This document shows, one piece after another, positions 53,866-63,467 of a stretch of DNA of 64,000 bases. Numbering within the stretch: the stretch's first letter is position 1; each line of letters begins with the position of its first letter. The translations under genes were made by a program, and so were the position numbers. The notes under the pieces were generated by a model, which worked only from the letters and a program-made list of their open reading frames with translations, was not told the origin of the DNA and did not search any database. Source of the stretch: Pseudoalteromonas shioyasakiensis (GTDB taxonomy: Bacteria > Pseudomonadota > Gammaproteobacteria > Enterobacterales > Alteromonadaceae); the NCBI RefSeq assembly GCF_001550135.1, contig NZ_LRUE01000021.1, positions 63,434-127,433 on the forward strand. The letters run 5' to 3'.

Positions 53866-56682
53866 TTAGAAAGAATAACGTGCGCCTAGTGCGAATGTAC
53901 GTGAGTAGATACCGTTACCAAAGTTAAATAGGTTGTCGTTACCTTCACCGTAGTAGCTCTGATATACGTCATCTAGGATGTTCGTTGCATCAAAGGTTAC
54001 AACAAAGTCATCATTCACATTGTAGCTAAATTGGAAATCTAAGCTTTGCTCAGGACGATTCCAGAACTGAATTGGGTTAGCAAAGATTGCTGCTTCGTTC
54101 CCTGTGTAGAACTCAGAACGCCATACATAAGATAAGCGCATGTCGAATGAATCACGCTCGTAGATACCTACGATGCTGTAAGATTCATCAGAAACACCTG
54201 TCATTTGCGAATCTACATAACCAGAAATTTCACCTAGCTCATTGAATTCTGGTGTATCTTGTTCTGAATCAAGCATCGTGTAGCTTGCTTGCACACCAAA
54301 GCCGTTTAAGTACTCTGGTAGGTTTTCAGGGAAGTAAACTAAACCAACTTCTAAACCAGACAGTTCACCGTTTGAAGCATTCACTGGTGCACTCAATACG
54401 TATGGACGTGTTACGCCATCATCGCCCTCGCGCACAACTTGCTTACGACCTGCAACAACTAAGCCTTCGATTTCACGGTAAAAGTAAGCCGCGTAAAGTG
54501 AGCTTGTATCTGCGAAGTACCATTCAAGTGATACGTCATAGTTCTTTGACTCTGTTGGTTTAAGCTCTGGGTTACCACCATTACCTGTACCGTATGTAGC
54601 ACCTTCTGTTAATGGATCGTACCAGTATTGCAGCGCGTTCAAGTCAGCAAAGTTAGGCATACGTAATGTTTCTGTGTACGCAACACGACCCACTACATCA
54701 TCAGTGATGTTCCAGTTAAGTACTAAGCTTGGTAGTAATGCGCTGCTATCTGCACTTGCTGAGCTTTCTTCAAATACATTTGAGTTCATGCCACCAGACT
54801 CAGCAACAAAGTCCATGTCTTGCTCGTAGCTTACATAACGTAAACCAAACTCACCGCTAATATCTTCCGTTAAGAAGAAGTTAGTTGTTGCATACAGCGC
54901 GTATGAGTTTTCTTCGATATCAAATGTTTTGTATACGTCTTCAGCTTCAAGGCCGTATACGCTACGAACAGCATCACCGTTATCTAGCATGTAACCACCG
55001 TCAGCAGTTACAAAGCTGTCAAAGACGTCAGCACGGCCATCGAAATAATCATCAACTTGGAACACAATACCAGAACCATCACCAGATGCCCCAGCTGCAG
55101 CTAATTGCTCAATTAAGCTAGCTACAGATGTGTTGGCAATACCAGTATCTTGACCACGTGTGTACTCTTGCGCAGTTCGTTTTTCGTAGCGACCACCGAA
55201 TTTCACTTTATCAAAATAAGTACCACCAATTAGGTATTCAGCATCAAATGTGAAAGTTAATGCATCACCCGCGTTACCGCCGCCATTGTCATAAATAGTG
55301 CCAGCATTCCAGTTTTCGATAGCAGCCATATCAGCTTCGTTTACCGCTGTGTTTGGATCATCCCAAAACGCGATGCCTGGTACGCCGTCTTTATCATTAA
55401 AATCAACGTCAAGACCCGTCGCTACACGATCAAAACGCATTGCGAAGAAATCTGTTTCGAACTCACTGTCTTGGTAAACAACTTCAGTGTTGATAGTTAG
55501 GTAATCGCTTGCTAGCCACTCTGCACCTAGCGCATATAAGTAGCTATCTGTTTTACCATATGAAAAGTCACCACTTTGGAAACCGCCAGCGCCAATCGCT
55601 TGCTTTTCTTTAATTACATTAGTGCCATCAAACACAGTTGGTGTTTCAATAAAGCCGTTACCATTTTCAAACGTATTTGAGAACCACATAGCGTTTTGCG
55701 ATTCGTTTTCGTAACCTGTGTAGAAACCTTCAGCTGTGATTTCTAGGGTTTCATCTGGTGCCCACTGTAAAGATACAGACGCAGCCGGGCGCTTACGAAG
55801 ACCTGTATATGAAGTACCAAAAATAGCATCACGTGCAAGTAGGTATTCTGTTGGCTCGCCATTTACGTCTAAAGTAGAACCAGCCGCAGTAGGTAGACCT
55901 AACTCAGTACCTTGAGTCCAGAATTCATTTGGAACACGTGAATACGGTGAGTAGTTGTATTGTGGCTTATCAGTAAAGAATGGGAATGCAGCACCCGCTG
56001 TGATGGTGTCATCGCGGTAATGTGTTTCAGCGTATGAAAGATTAACTAATGCACCAAACTCACCTGCGCCGTCGATTTCCCAGCGGTTAGAGAGTAATGC
56101 ACTGATATTTGGATCAACTTCATCTGGTTGATCTGAGTAAATCGCACGTGCCGCTAAAACAACTTTTTCACCTTCGAAGTTGAAAGGGCGGTGAGTTTTA
56201 ATATCAATCGCACCTGCGATACCGCGTTCGATTTGGTCCGCCGAACGGGTTTTATAAACTGTTACGCCTGAAAGTAAACTTGCAGGAATGTCTTGCAGCG
56301 CCACATCACGACCCGCACCTGTAAAGATAGCGCGACCATTAACTGTGGTATTAACATCAGTAAGACCACGGATTGAAACCGCGCTTACTTCACCAGCACC
56401 ACGGCCAGTTGTTTGTACACCCGTTACACGTTGTAATGCTTCAACTACGTTATTATCAGGGAATTTACCAATATCTTCAGCAACAATTGCATCCACGATT
56501 TGAACGCTTGCACGTTTTTCATCTAACGCTTTGTTTAAACTGCCGCGAATACCTGATACTTGAATAACTTCCATCTCATCGACGTTATTCTCAGGAGTGT
56601 TTGGTGCTTCCTCCTGTGCAAAAGCAAATTGACAGGTAAATGCCATAACTACAGCACTGGCTATGTGTGTTCTTTTAAACAT
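53866..56682 (-). CDS. TonB-dependent receptor (Caulobacter-type), probable arabino-oligosaccharide importer
   Basis: A 938-aa receptor from the ATG 56680-56682 (TTTGGAGAAC upstream; the longer ORF to 56733 is unlikely). Signal peptide ends near FAFAQE. The plug opens with EVIQVSGIRGSLNKALDEKRAS and VDAIVAEDIGKFPDNNVVEALQRVTGVQ, diagnostic of the large Caulobacter-type receptors for carbohydrates in Alteromonadales. The barrel ends in FALGARYSF. The arabinan-degrading neighbours suggest arabino-oligosaccharides as cargo. Promoter region 56683-57280 is shared with a GH43 gene. Confidence 0.9.
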   Translation of the reverse strand: MFKRTHIASAVVMAFTCQFAFAQEEAPNTPENNVDEMEVIQVSGIRGSLNKALDEKRASVQIVDAIVAEDIGKFPDNNVVEALQRVTGVQTTGRGAGEVSAVSIRGLTDVNTTVNGRAIFTGAGRDVALQDIPASLLSGVTVYKTRSADQIERGIAGAIDIKTHRPFNFEGEKVVLAARAIYSDQPDEVDPNISALLSNRWEIDGAGEFGALVNLSYAETHYRDDTITAGAAFPFFTDKPQYNYSPYSRVPNEFWTQGTELGLPTAAGSTLDVNGEPTEYLLARDAIFGTSYTGLRKRPAASVSLQWAPDETLEITAEGFYTGYENESQNAMWFSNTFENGNGFIETPTVFDGTNVIKEKQAIGAGGFQSGDFSYGKTDSYLYALGAEWLASDYLTINTEVVYQDSEFETDFFAMRFDRVATGLDVDFNDKDGVPGIAFWDDPNTAVNEADMAAIENWNAGTIYDNGGGNAGDALTFTFDAEYLIGGTYFDKVKFGGRYEKRTAQEYTRGQDTGIANTSVASLIEQLAAAGASGDGSGIVFQVDDYFDGRADVFDSFVTADGGYMLDNGDAVRSVYGLEAEDVYKTFDIEENSYALYATTNFFLTEDISGEFGLRYVSYEQDMDFVAESGGMNSNVFEESSASADSSALLPSLVLNWNITDDVVGRVAYTETLRMPNFADLNALQYWYDPLTEGATYGTGNGGNPELKPTESKNYDVSLEWYFADTSSLYAAYFYREIEGLVVAGRKQVVREGDDGVTRPYVLSAPVNASNGELSGLEVGLVYFPENLPEYLNGFGVQASYTMLDSEQDTPEFNELGEISGYVDSQMTGVSDESYSIVGIYERDSFDMRLSYVWRSEFYTGNEAAIFANPIQFWNRPEQSLDFQFSYNVNDDFVVTFDATNILDDVYQSYYGEGNDNLFNFGNGIYSRTFALGARYSF

Positions 56683-56835
56683 AAGCGGTGTTCTCCAAAT
56701 TATAGTTATATCGGTCCGCTGAACTTTCCCCATTCAGTTACCGAAGAGTGACCACTGCATTGTGCATCGTGTGTTGTCAAAACGGTGCGCGAGTGTGTCT
56801 ATATTTTTATGTTAATACATTGCTGCCTGAACTTT

Positions 56836-56852
56836 AATCATATTGTATGATT
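56836..56852. promoter_or_regulatory. Palindromic candidate operator before the arabinan TonB receptor
   Basis: AATCATA-TTG-TATGATT, a perfect 7-3-7 palindrome containing TATTGTAT (56841-56848). It is 154 bp upstream of the receptor ATG in a 598-bp divergent gap. Confidence 0.45.
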
Positions 56853-56897
56853 ATTTAACAGTCAACTCAAAAAGCCAAATTAAAATAACTGCCATTA

Positions 56898-57166
56898 TGT
56901 TTACAAAAAACGTTGCAATTATAGCATGTTACAAACTCAAAGCATGCTGCGTTTTTGTTTTGGGAATTTATTAAGACCCATTATTATCAGCCACTTAGCG
57001 ATTGTTCGTTTGCTTATTTAATTTGTCTTTCACTCATCCAGAGCAACAAAAAAGGGCTAACAAGTTATTTACCCAGCGTATTTTGATGCTACTATGATTA
57101 AAATACAATAATACAATATAGAGTTATTTTTTGCTGCACTTTTACTAGTTTGTTTCGATGTAAACA
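56898..57166. promoter_or_regulatory. Divergent control region with TGTAAACA and ATACAATA motifs
   Basis: This part of the 598-bp receptor/GH43 gap has TGTTTACA (56898-56905), TGTAAACA (57159-57166) and two abutting ATACAATA copies (57103-57118). The first 8-mer recurs twice before the endo-arabinanase gene at 58598. TGTAAAC half-sites are typical of LacI-family operators. No ORF; the rest is AT-rich. Confidence 0.4.
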
Positions 57167-57280
57167 ATCAGTTACTCAGTATAATCAGGCGTACACAGTG
57201 TATTATCTGGTCACTTAGAGAGAGCTCTGGGTCGAAAAAGCTGCAGTTCAAACAACAATTATTAGTTACTAAGGACACTC

Positions 57281-58243
57281 ATGAAGAAATTGAAAGCGTT
57301 AGCGCTACCATTACTTTTTTCTAGCAGCTTAGCTGTTGCACAAAACCCATTATTTACCGATGTATTTACTGCAGACCCTGCTGCACTTGTTCACAATGAC
57401 ACCGTATACCTTTATACAGGCCATGATGAAGCACCTAATAATGACGTGTTTTTTGAAATGCATGACTGGTTAGCCTTTTCATCAACAGATATGGTGAACT
57501 GGAAAAAACACGGCCCAATCATGAAAGCAACAGACTTTAAATGGGCTAAAGGTGAAGCATGGGCTTCACACATGATTGAGCGTGATGGCACTTTCTACTT
57601 CTTTACAACCGTTCGTCACAACGACACAAAACCAGGTTTTGCAATTGGTGTTGCAACTTCTAAGTCACCAACAGGTCCATTCAAAGATGCAATTGGTCAC
57701 GCACTGGTTACCGATGACATGACCAAGCATACGCCAAATGATTGGGACGACATCGACCCTGCTATTTATACAGAAGAAAACGGCGATACTTACATGTTCT
57801 TTGGTAACTTAATGCCAAAATACGTAAAGCTAAGCGACGACTTGCTGTCTCTTGATGGTGAAATTAAAACGCTAGACTTACCTAACTTTACCGAAGCGTT
57901 ATGGGTTCATAAGAAAAACGACAACTACTATGTATCGTACGCATGTGAGTTCCCTGAGAAGATCTGTTATGCCATGAGCAAAAGCATTCATGGCCCGTGG
58001 GAATATAAAGGTATCTTGAATGAGATCGCAGGTAACAGCGAAACCAACCACCAATCAATTATCGAATACAAAGGTAAAGACTACTTTATTTACCATACTG
58101 GTGCCGTACCACCAATTGATGGCAAACCAAGTGGCGGGCGTTTTCGCCGTTCAGTGGCGATTGAGCCGCTTTATTACAACGAAGATGGCACACTTAAACG
58201 TATTATCATGACCACTGAAGGTCTAAGTAAACAAGACAAGTAA
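57281..58243 (+). CDS. GH43 family exported arabinosidase
   Basis: A 320-aa exported enzyme; AAGGA precedes the ATG and the signal peptide ends near VAQNP. Catalytic set: Asp32 (TADPAAL), Asp159 (DDIDPAI) and Glu205 (FTEALWV). TGHDEAP and the C-terminal QSIIEYKGKDYFIYH/GGRFRRSV segments place it with GH43 enzymes acting on arabinan or arabinoxylan side chains rather than endo-arabinanases. Divergent from the TonB receptor. Ended by the terminator at 58248. Confidence 0.87.
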   Translation: MKKLKALALPLLFSSSLAVAQNPLFTDVFTADPAALVHNDTVYLYTGHDEAPNNDVFFEMHDWLAFSSTDMVNWKKHGPIMKATDFKWAKGEAWASHMIERDGTFYFFTTVRHNDTKPGFAIGVATSKSPTGPFKDAIGHALVTDDMTKHTPNDWDDIDPAIYTEENGDTYMFFGNLMPKYVKLSDDLLSLDGEIKTLDLPNFTEALWVHKKNDNYYVSYACEFPEKICYAMSKSIHGPWEYKGILNEIAGNSETNHQSIIEYKGKDYFIYHTGAVPPIDGKPSGGRFRRSVAIEPLYYNEDGTLKRIIMTTEGLSKQDK

Positions 58244-58247
58244 TATT

Positions 58248-58275
58248 AAAAAGGGCTCTTTAAGAGCCCTTTTTA
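58248..58275 (+). terminator. Terminator of the GH43 gene
   Basis: AAAAAGGGCTCTT-TAAGAGCCCTTTTT, a 9-bp stem centred near 58261 with a U run. Confidence 0.88.
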
Positions 58276-58414
58276 GTGCTCAAATGTAATACAAATAAAC
58301 AAATTTACCGGAAAATCCTCACTTGCAGATCAGCAAAAAACTTCCCTAATAGAGCAAAAATAGCGAAAAAAACGCTAAAACTGGCAACTTGAAAAAATTA
58401 AAATCACGCTGTAC

Positions 58415-58448
58415 ATATTGTAAACACTGACACTTCGTGTTTACATAT
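58415..58448. promoter_or_regulatory. Inverted-repeat candidate operator of the endo-arabinanase lipoprotein gene
   Basis: GTAAACAC-TGACACTTC-GTGTTTAC (58420-58444), a perfect 8-bp inverted repeat that contains TGTAAACA (58419-58426) and TGTTTACA (58438-58445). TTACAATA lies at 58497-58504. It is about 150 bp before the start codon in a 354-bp gap (58244-58597) that otherwise holds only the upstream gene's terminator. Confidence 0.45.
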
Positions 58449-58597
58449 CAATTACCTTTGCAAAAGTATTTGCACATTTTAAATCGTACTATAAAATTAC
58501 AATACTACGTTCTTATTAGTTTGATATAGGCGCGCGGCAATTTTATTGACAACAATCGAATAAAAAAATGAATCCCAGTTTCAAGAGGACACATAAA

Positions 58598-61500
58598 ATG
58601 AAATTAAATAAATTAGCCATGGTCATAGCCTGCTCTTTGGCTGTTACAGGTTGTGGCAAAGAAGATGGTACTAAGCTTGACACAGCACCAGCGGTTGCCG
58701 ACCCGCAAAGTGCGAAACCGACAGTAAGCAGCAGTGTTGAATACACTGAATCAGGTAGCGTAATGGTTACCAATGTAAGCGTGCACGATCCTTCTGTCGT
58801 TAAAGTTGACGACACTTATTATATTTTTGGTTCACACCTTGCTGCCGCTAAATCAACTGATCTCTTGAACTGGGAAATGATTTCTAGCCTTTCAGCTAAC
58901 GCAGCCGTTAATGAAAGCCCATTATTTGATTACAACTACACAGGTGAAATTGCCGAAGGTATTGAATGGACAGACGGTTTTACAGGAAACTGGGCTGCCG
59001 ATGTAATCAAAGCGCCAAATGGTAAATTTTGGTTCTACTATAACCACTGTGCACAAGATAACCCAGATACACCAGATGTTGTTGATGAAGTATGCTGGAA
59101 CCGCTCTTATCTTGGTTTAGCTGAAGCTGACAATATTGAAGGTCCTTATACAAACAAAGGTATTTTCTTACGCAGCGGTTATCGCACAGAAGCTGAGTTT
59201 GCAGCTTACCCACTTGATAATGGCCAAACAACATGGAATGGTGCCGTTGATCCTAACGCCATTGACCCTGCAGCCTTCTATGATGCTGATGGCAAACTTT
59301 GGATGGTTTACGGCTCATACTCTGGCGGTATTTTCGTGCTAGCAATGGACGAAGAAACAGGTATGCCAGAAGCAGGTCAAGGCTATGGTAAAAAGCTAGT
59401 AGGCGGTGACTTCCGTGCAATGGAAGGTGCATTTGTAATGTACAGCCCAGAAAGTGAATACTACTACCTATTCTTCTCTGTTGCTGGTTTTGATCTTAAT
59501 GGTGGCTACAACATTCGTGTTGCTCGCTCAAAAACACCGGATGGCCCTTATCTAGATAACGCAGGTAATGACATTGCAGCTATCGGCGGCCTGGAGGTCG
59601 GCGAAAAACTAATGGGCGGCTTTGAGTACACGCAAGAACTTGGCGAAACAGCACCAGCATGGGGCTACCAATCACCGGGCCATAACTCTGCTTACTACGA
59701 TGAAGCAACAGGTCGTCATATCTTAGTTACGCACACGCGTTTCCCGCAAACATCGACTGAGTTCCCAACCATTTCAGAAGCGCACCAAGTTCGCGTACAT
59801 GAAATGTTTATAAACTCATTAGGCTGGCCTATGGCTTCACCGCAACGTTATGTGCCGCTTGAAGGCGACAACATGGTTGTGGCAGATGAACTTTATGGTT
59901 ATTACAAATTTATCAACCATGGCAATGATGTAAATACAGATGCTATTCGCTCAATGCATATTGCTTTAAACGAAGATCACTCAGTAACCGGTGATGATCC
60001 AGGTATCTGGTACATGATTGATGACTCAAATATTAAACTTGAGTTAGATTCAGGTACTTACTTTGGCGTGGCTAAATGGCAATGGGATGATGCAACTAAA
60101 GCAATGGCTGTAACTGTATCAGCTACATCAAGCGAAGGCGCTACCATTTGGGCAAGTAAACGTGATGAAATCACAGACACGGCTAACGTGCTAGGCACTG
60201 TTCAAGAAGCGCTAGATATTAAAACTGAATTATCAATCGCTGACGAAGGCTACTCATTACCAACCAAAGGTAAAGATGGTGCTGCAATTAACTGGGAAAG
60301 CAGTGATGAATACTACATCACCAGTGAAGGCTCAGTATTCATTCCAACGCCAGATCGCGGTGATAAAGCGGTTACTTTAACGGCTAATATCTCTTTAAAC
60401 GGCGAGAGCACAACCAAGACATTTAATGTAAATCTAGAAGCGCGCCCAGAGTTTAAAAATGCGATTGCACACTATGCATTTGAAGATTCACTCAGTGATG
60501 GTTTAGGTAACCTAGATGATGCGGGTGTAACAGATAACAACATGTTAAATGTGGGTGCTGGTACAGCTGCATACGCAGAAGGTCAAACAGGTAAAGCATT
60601 TAACTTTGACGGTGCAACGGGCGTACGTTTACCTGATGAGTTAGTAACAGGCGATGAGTACACTATTTCGTATTGGTTTAAGCCAACAGTACTAACTAAC
60701 TTTACGCCTACATTCTTCGCATCAACGTCTGATGCACGTTGGATGAGCTTGATCCCAGGTAGTACACACTTTACGTCAACACCAATGCTATGGAGCCGTT
60801 ATTTAGCTGATGATGGCACTGATATGTGGAACCAAATCATTTCTGACTCTCCAGCGGTAATGGATTGGAATCATATTGCAATCACTTATGCTAATGGCAC
60901 TGCAACACTTTATCGTGATGGTGTACGTGCAGGTTCGATGCCTCGCCCTGACTTCTTTAGCGAACAAACAGGTAACTTTGCCCTTGGTGTGAACTACGGT
61001 TGGGACTTACCTTTCCAAGGTCAAATTGATGAATTCATCGTTTATGACTACGCGCTAAACGGCCTAGATATTAATGGTGCGGCTATCAATAACCTGACAG
61101 ATCCGACTAAATTTGAGAGCTTCATTACTGATGCGCTTGATTTAGGTGATGTATCGGCAGTACGTGAAAGCTTTGAGTTACCGCGTGTAGGTCCATTTGT
61201 ATCAGGTATTAGCTGGACGTCAAACAACGAAGAGTACTTAAAACCGGTTAATGGCACAGCTGTTGTTACTCAACCTAGCGCCTCTGCTGGCGACCAAGTA
61301 GTGACATTAACTGCAACTATTAAGTACAAAGACTTTACTGATACTAAGTCATTCGATGTAACCTTAAAATCACTTGCACCTGCTGAATACAGCTTCGAAG
61401 GTGACCTAAGTGCATTAAACGGTGCGTATGCAGCGGGTAAACCAACGGGTGGTTTCATCAACAATACTGGTGGTAACGTAACTTTTGTTGACGGTATCAT

Positions 61501-62017
61501 GGGTCAAGCAGTATTCCTTGAAGGTTCAGGTGTTCGTCTACCGGATAACTTAATCACGACCAATGATTACTCAGTATCTATGTGGTTAAAACCTGAAACC
61601 TTCACTGATTACACTACAGCGTTCTTCGCAGGTGCAAGTGCAGGCTCTTGGTTAAGTTATGTGCCATCTATGGCAGGTACAGGCCTAACTCGTTTATGGG
61701 CAAATAACGGTGCCTTCTTCGATAATGCAGAACTAGATAGCCGTATTCCAGCAAAAGAATGGACACATGTTGCATTCACTGTTGATGGTACGAATGGTGA
61801 TGTGTTGAAGATGTATGTTAACGGCGAATTACAGCTAGAAACCGATGGCTTCCCGCGTGTATTCACGGTTCCTGGTGAAACAAATGAGTTTGCACTCGGT
61901 GTTAACTACTGGGATACACCTTATAACGGTGCTATCGATGAACTGAAAATTTTCAACGGTGCGATTAGCGCTGAAGAAATAAAAGCACTCTTTGATGCAG
62001 CTGCTGCACAAGAGTAA
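58598..62017 (+). CDS. Multidomain GH43 endo-arabinanase lipoprotein with two LamG domains
   Basis: An 1139-aa protein from the ATG 58598-58600 (AGAGGAC upstream). Lipobox AVTGC gives lipidated Cys19. GH43 propeller about 60-430 with Asp64 (VHDPSVV), Asp223 (AIDPAAF) and Glu276 (AMEGAFV); GH43 C-terminal beta domain about 430-540. Then an atrophied-Ig-like domain (SLPTKGKDGAAINWESSDE), a LamG/concanavalin domain (about 620-800, HYAFEDSLSDG), a second Ig-like (GPFVSGISWTSNNEEY) and a second LamG (about 945-1135). The repeated Ig-LamG unit is an internal duplication, likely for binding polysaccharide at the cell surface. Confidence 0.88.
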   Translation: MKLNKLAMVIACSLAVTGCGKEDGTKLDTAPAVADPQSAKPTVSSSVEYTESGSVMVTNVSVHDPSVVKVDDTYYIFGSHLAAAKSTDLLNWEMISSLSANAAVNESPLFDYNYTGEIAEGIEWTDGFTGNWAADVIKAPNGKFWFYYNHCAQDNPDTPDVVDEVCWNRSYLGLAEADNIEGPYTNKGIFLRSGYRTEAEFAAYPLDNGQTTWNGAVDPNAIDPAAFYDADGKLWMVYGSYSGGIFVLAMDEETGMPEAGQGYGKKLVGGDFRAMEGAFVMYSPESEYYYLFFSVAGFDLNGGYNIRVARSKTPDGPYLDNAGNDIAAIGGLEVGEKLMGGFEYTQELGETAPAWGYQSPGHNSAYYDEATGRHILVTHTRFPQTSTEFPTISEAHQVRVHEMFINSLGWPMASPQRYVPLEGDNMVVADELYGYYKFINHGNDVNTDAIRSMHIALNEDHSVTGDDPGIWYMIDDSNIKLELDSGTYFGVAKWQWDDATKAMAVTVSATSSEGATIWASKRDEITDTANVLGTVQEALDIKTELSIADEGYSLPTKGKDGAAINWESSDEYYITSEGSVFIPTPDRGDKAVTLTANISLNGESTTKTFNVNLEARPEFKNAIAHYAFEDSLSDGLGNLDDAGVTDNNMLNVGAGTAAYAEGQTGKAFNFDGATGVRLPDELVTGDEYTISYWFKPTVLTNFTPTFFASTSDARWMSLIPGSTHFTSTPMLWSRYLADDGTDMWNQIISDSPAVMDWNHIAITYANGTATLYRDGVRAGSMPRPDFFSEQTGNFALGVNYGWDLPFQGQIDEFIVYDYALNGLDINGAAINNLTDPTKFESFITDALDLGDVSAVRESFELPRVGPFVSGISWTSNNEEYLKPVNGTAVVTQPSASAGDQVVTLTATIKYKDFTDTKSFDVTLKSLAPAEYSFEGDLSALNGAYAAGKPTGGFINNTGGNVTFVDGIMGQAVFLEGSGVRLPDNLITTNDYSVSMWLKPETFTDYTTAFFAGASAGSWLSYVPSMAGTGLTRLWANNGAFFDNAELDSRIPAKEWTHVAFTVDGTNGDVLKMYVNGELQLETDGFPRVFTVPGETNEFALGVNYWDTPYNGAIDELKIFNGAISAEEIKALFDAAAAQE

Positions 62018-62063
62018 CAAAGTGAGGTGAGCTGCCTCACCTCAACTATTTGTTGTCTGGAAA

Positions 62064-62089
62064 GGCCGGGTGAAAACCCGGCTTTTTTC
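62064..62089 (+). terminator. Terminator of the endo-arabinanase lipoprotein gene
   Basis: GCCGGG-TGAAAA-CCCGGC followed by TTTTTT, 48 bp after the stop. Confidence 0.88.
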
Positions 62090-62147
62090 TAAAGCTTTAG
62101 TACCCCTTGCCGATACATACATATCATTCACTTTCATCGCTCTCATT

Positions 62148-62567
62148 ATGGCTATTAACTCATTAGCAAGTGCGTTAACTATCTCAAACGCAGATACAGC
62201 AGTCAGTAATACCAACTCAAAAGTAGGCTACAAACTCAGCAGCCAAGAGATGAACAAACTCTCTGGTCGTGAAGTAGAGCCCGCCCAAAAAGAAGAAGTA
62301 TCTAGCGAACTCCCCGCACATATTCGCAAAATGGTTGAGCAACTCGAAAAGCTCAAAGAACAACTCGAACTTGCCAAAGAGCAATTAGCCAAACTGCAAG
62401 CACTCAAAAACCAAGAAGATGAAGCTGTAAAAGTGCAAGTTGAAACACAGACCAAGATGGTTATGGAAATCCAAACGCAAGTAATGACTCTTAGCCAATC
62501 AATTAGCGATGCGTTAAAAGAAGCAGGTATTAGCGACCCTGGAGTGCTAATGAGTGTATTGGTGTGA
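62148..62567 (+). CDS. Small coiled-coil protein, FlxA-like
   Basis: About 139 aa from the ATG at 62148; the ORF extends to a GTG at 62070, but that codon lies in the preceding terminator and is unlikely. No strong ribosome site is seen at either. Residues about 55-125 form a strong charged coiled coil (MVEQLEKLKEQLELAKEQLAKLQ), ending in a short tail SDALKEAGISDPGVLMSVLV that resembles FlxA-like proteins. The role is unknown. It may be served by its own weak promoter after the terminator. Confidence 0.6.
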   Translation: MAINSLASALTISNADTAVSNTNSKVGYKLSSQEMNKLSGREVEPAQKEEVSSELPAHIRKMVEQLEKLKEQLELAKEQLAKLQALKNQEDEAVKVQVETQTKMVMEIQTQVMTLSQSISDALKEAGISDPGVLMSVLV

Positions 62568-63032
62568 TGGAAGCTGTAAGTTTTGAGCTGTAAGCTTTAA
62601 GTCTCAGGCTTTACTCTTGTCTCTTTCATCTCGCTAACTCCCTTTCATGCTCACTTTACTCTTGCAACTTTACCCTCGCTAACTTCTCTCAAAAACCCAA
62701 AAAAGGGTCAAAAACCTAGTAACTATGCGGGCTCTGAAATATCGAGCACGCAAATACGAAACTTCCTTAGCAGTAAAAATAAGTGCTATTTAGGGTCATT
62801 GTCGTTACATTTAGCAGCTGTTAAAACGAATTAATTTGCTCAATAAATCAACAGTATAAACTTAACAATTTAATCTACATCGCCACTTTACGAACTCAGT
62901 TGCAAAGATCGCTCAAATAAAAGACAGCACTTAAATCCCGCTAAAAAGCCTTCCCTAGCACTTTTTCAGTATAGAAATTAACCAGCTCATTCGTATTATG
63001 AATTCACCCTATGAACGAAGTGAGGGCGTCTT
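62568..63032. other. Gene-free gap with short degenerate direct repeats
   Basis: No ORF is seen in 465 bp. Two units of about 30 nt, 45 bp apart, share TTTACTCTTG and CTCGCTAACT (62610-62640 and 62655-62685), after a doubled GAGCTGTAAG-like stretch at 62573-62600. GCGGGCTC...GAGCACGC at about 62728-62753 could form a hairpin with one mismatch. Origin unknown. Confidence 0.4.
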
Positions 63033-63467
63033 ATGCGTCAAATTTTATTACTTTCTGTAAATGGATTTACGCTACAAAAACTGTTTTTACTGGCATCATT
63101 ATTGGTGTGCTTTTTCACCTCAGCTGAAGAAACAAGCCCTATTTCAACAGCGAGAGCATGGTTAACCTTGGTCGATTCAGGAGAGTACCACGAGAGCTGG
63201 CAGCAAGCTGATCAGGTCTTTCAAAACACCACGCCAAAAGCTCGCTGGCAAACAGCCTTAGATCAAATACGCGTTCCTTTAGGCCGAGTTATGTCTCGCA
63301 CCTATTTTGGCACAGCAGAATATAACTCATTACCCGGCCTGCCAAATGGTGAGTATTTAGTGGTCAAGTTTCAAACCGAGTTTATGAATAAAGAGGCTGT
63401 AGTTGAAACGCTCAGCCTTAGCAAAGCCGCCGATGGCTGGCACCCATTAGGTTATCTTATCGATTAA
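63033..63467 (+). CDS. DUF4019-family exported protein, tandem copy 1
   Basis: A 144-aa protein with a signal peptide (about 1-31). DUF4019 features: ARAWLTLVDSGEYHESWQQAD, VPLGRVMSRTYFG, LPGLPNGEYLVVKFQTEF and ETLSLSK. The family is small, periplasmic and uncharacterised. GAGGGCG precedes the ATG. Followed by a paralog in the same direction after 173 bp. Confidence 0.8.
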   Translation: MRQILLLSVNGFTLQKLFLLASLLVCFFTSAEETSPISTARAWLTLVDSGEYHESWQQADQVFQNTTPKARWQTALDQIRVPLGRVMSRTYFGTAEYNSLPGLPNGEYLVVKFQTEFMNKEAVVETLSLSKAADGWHPLGYLID

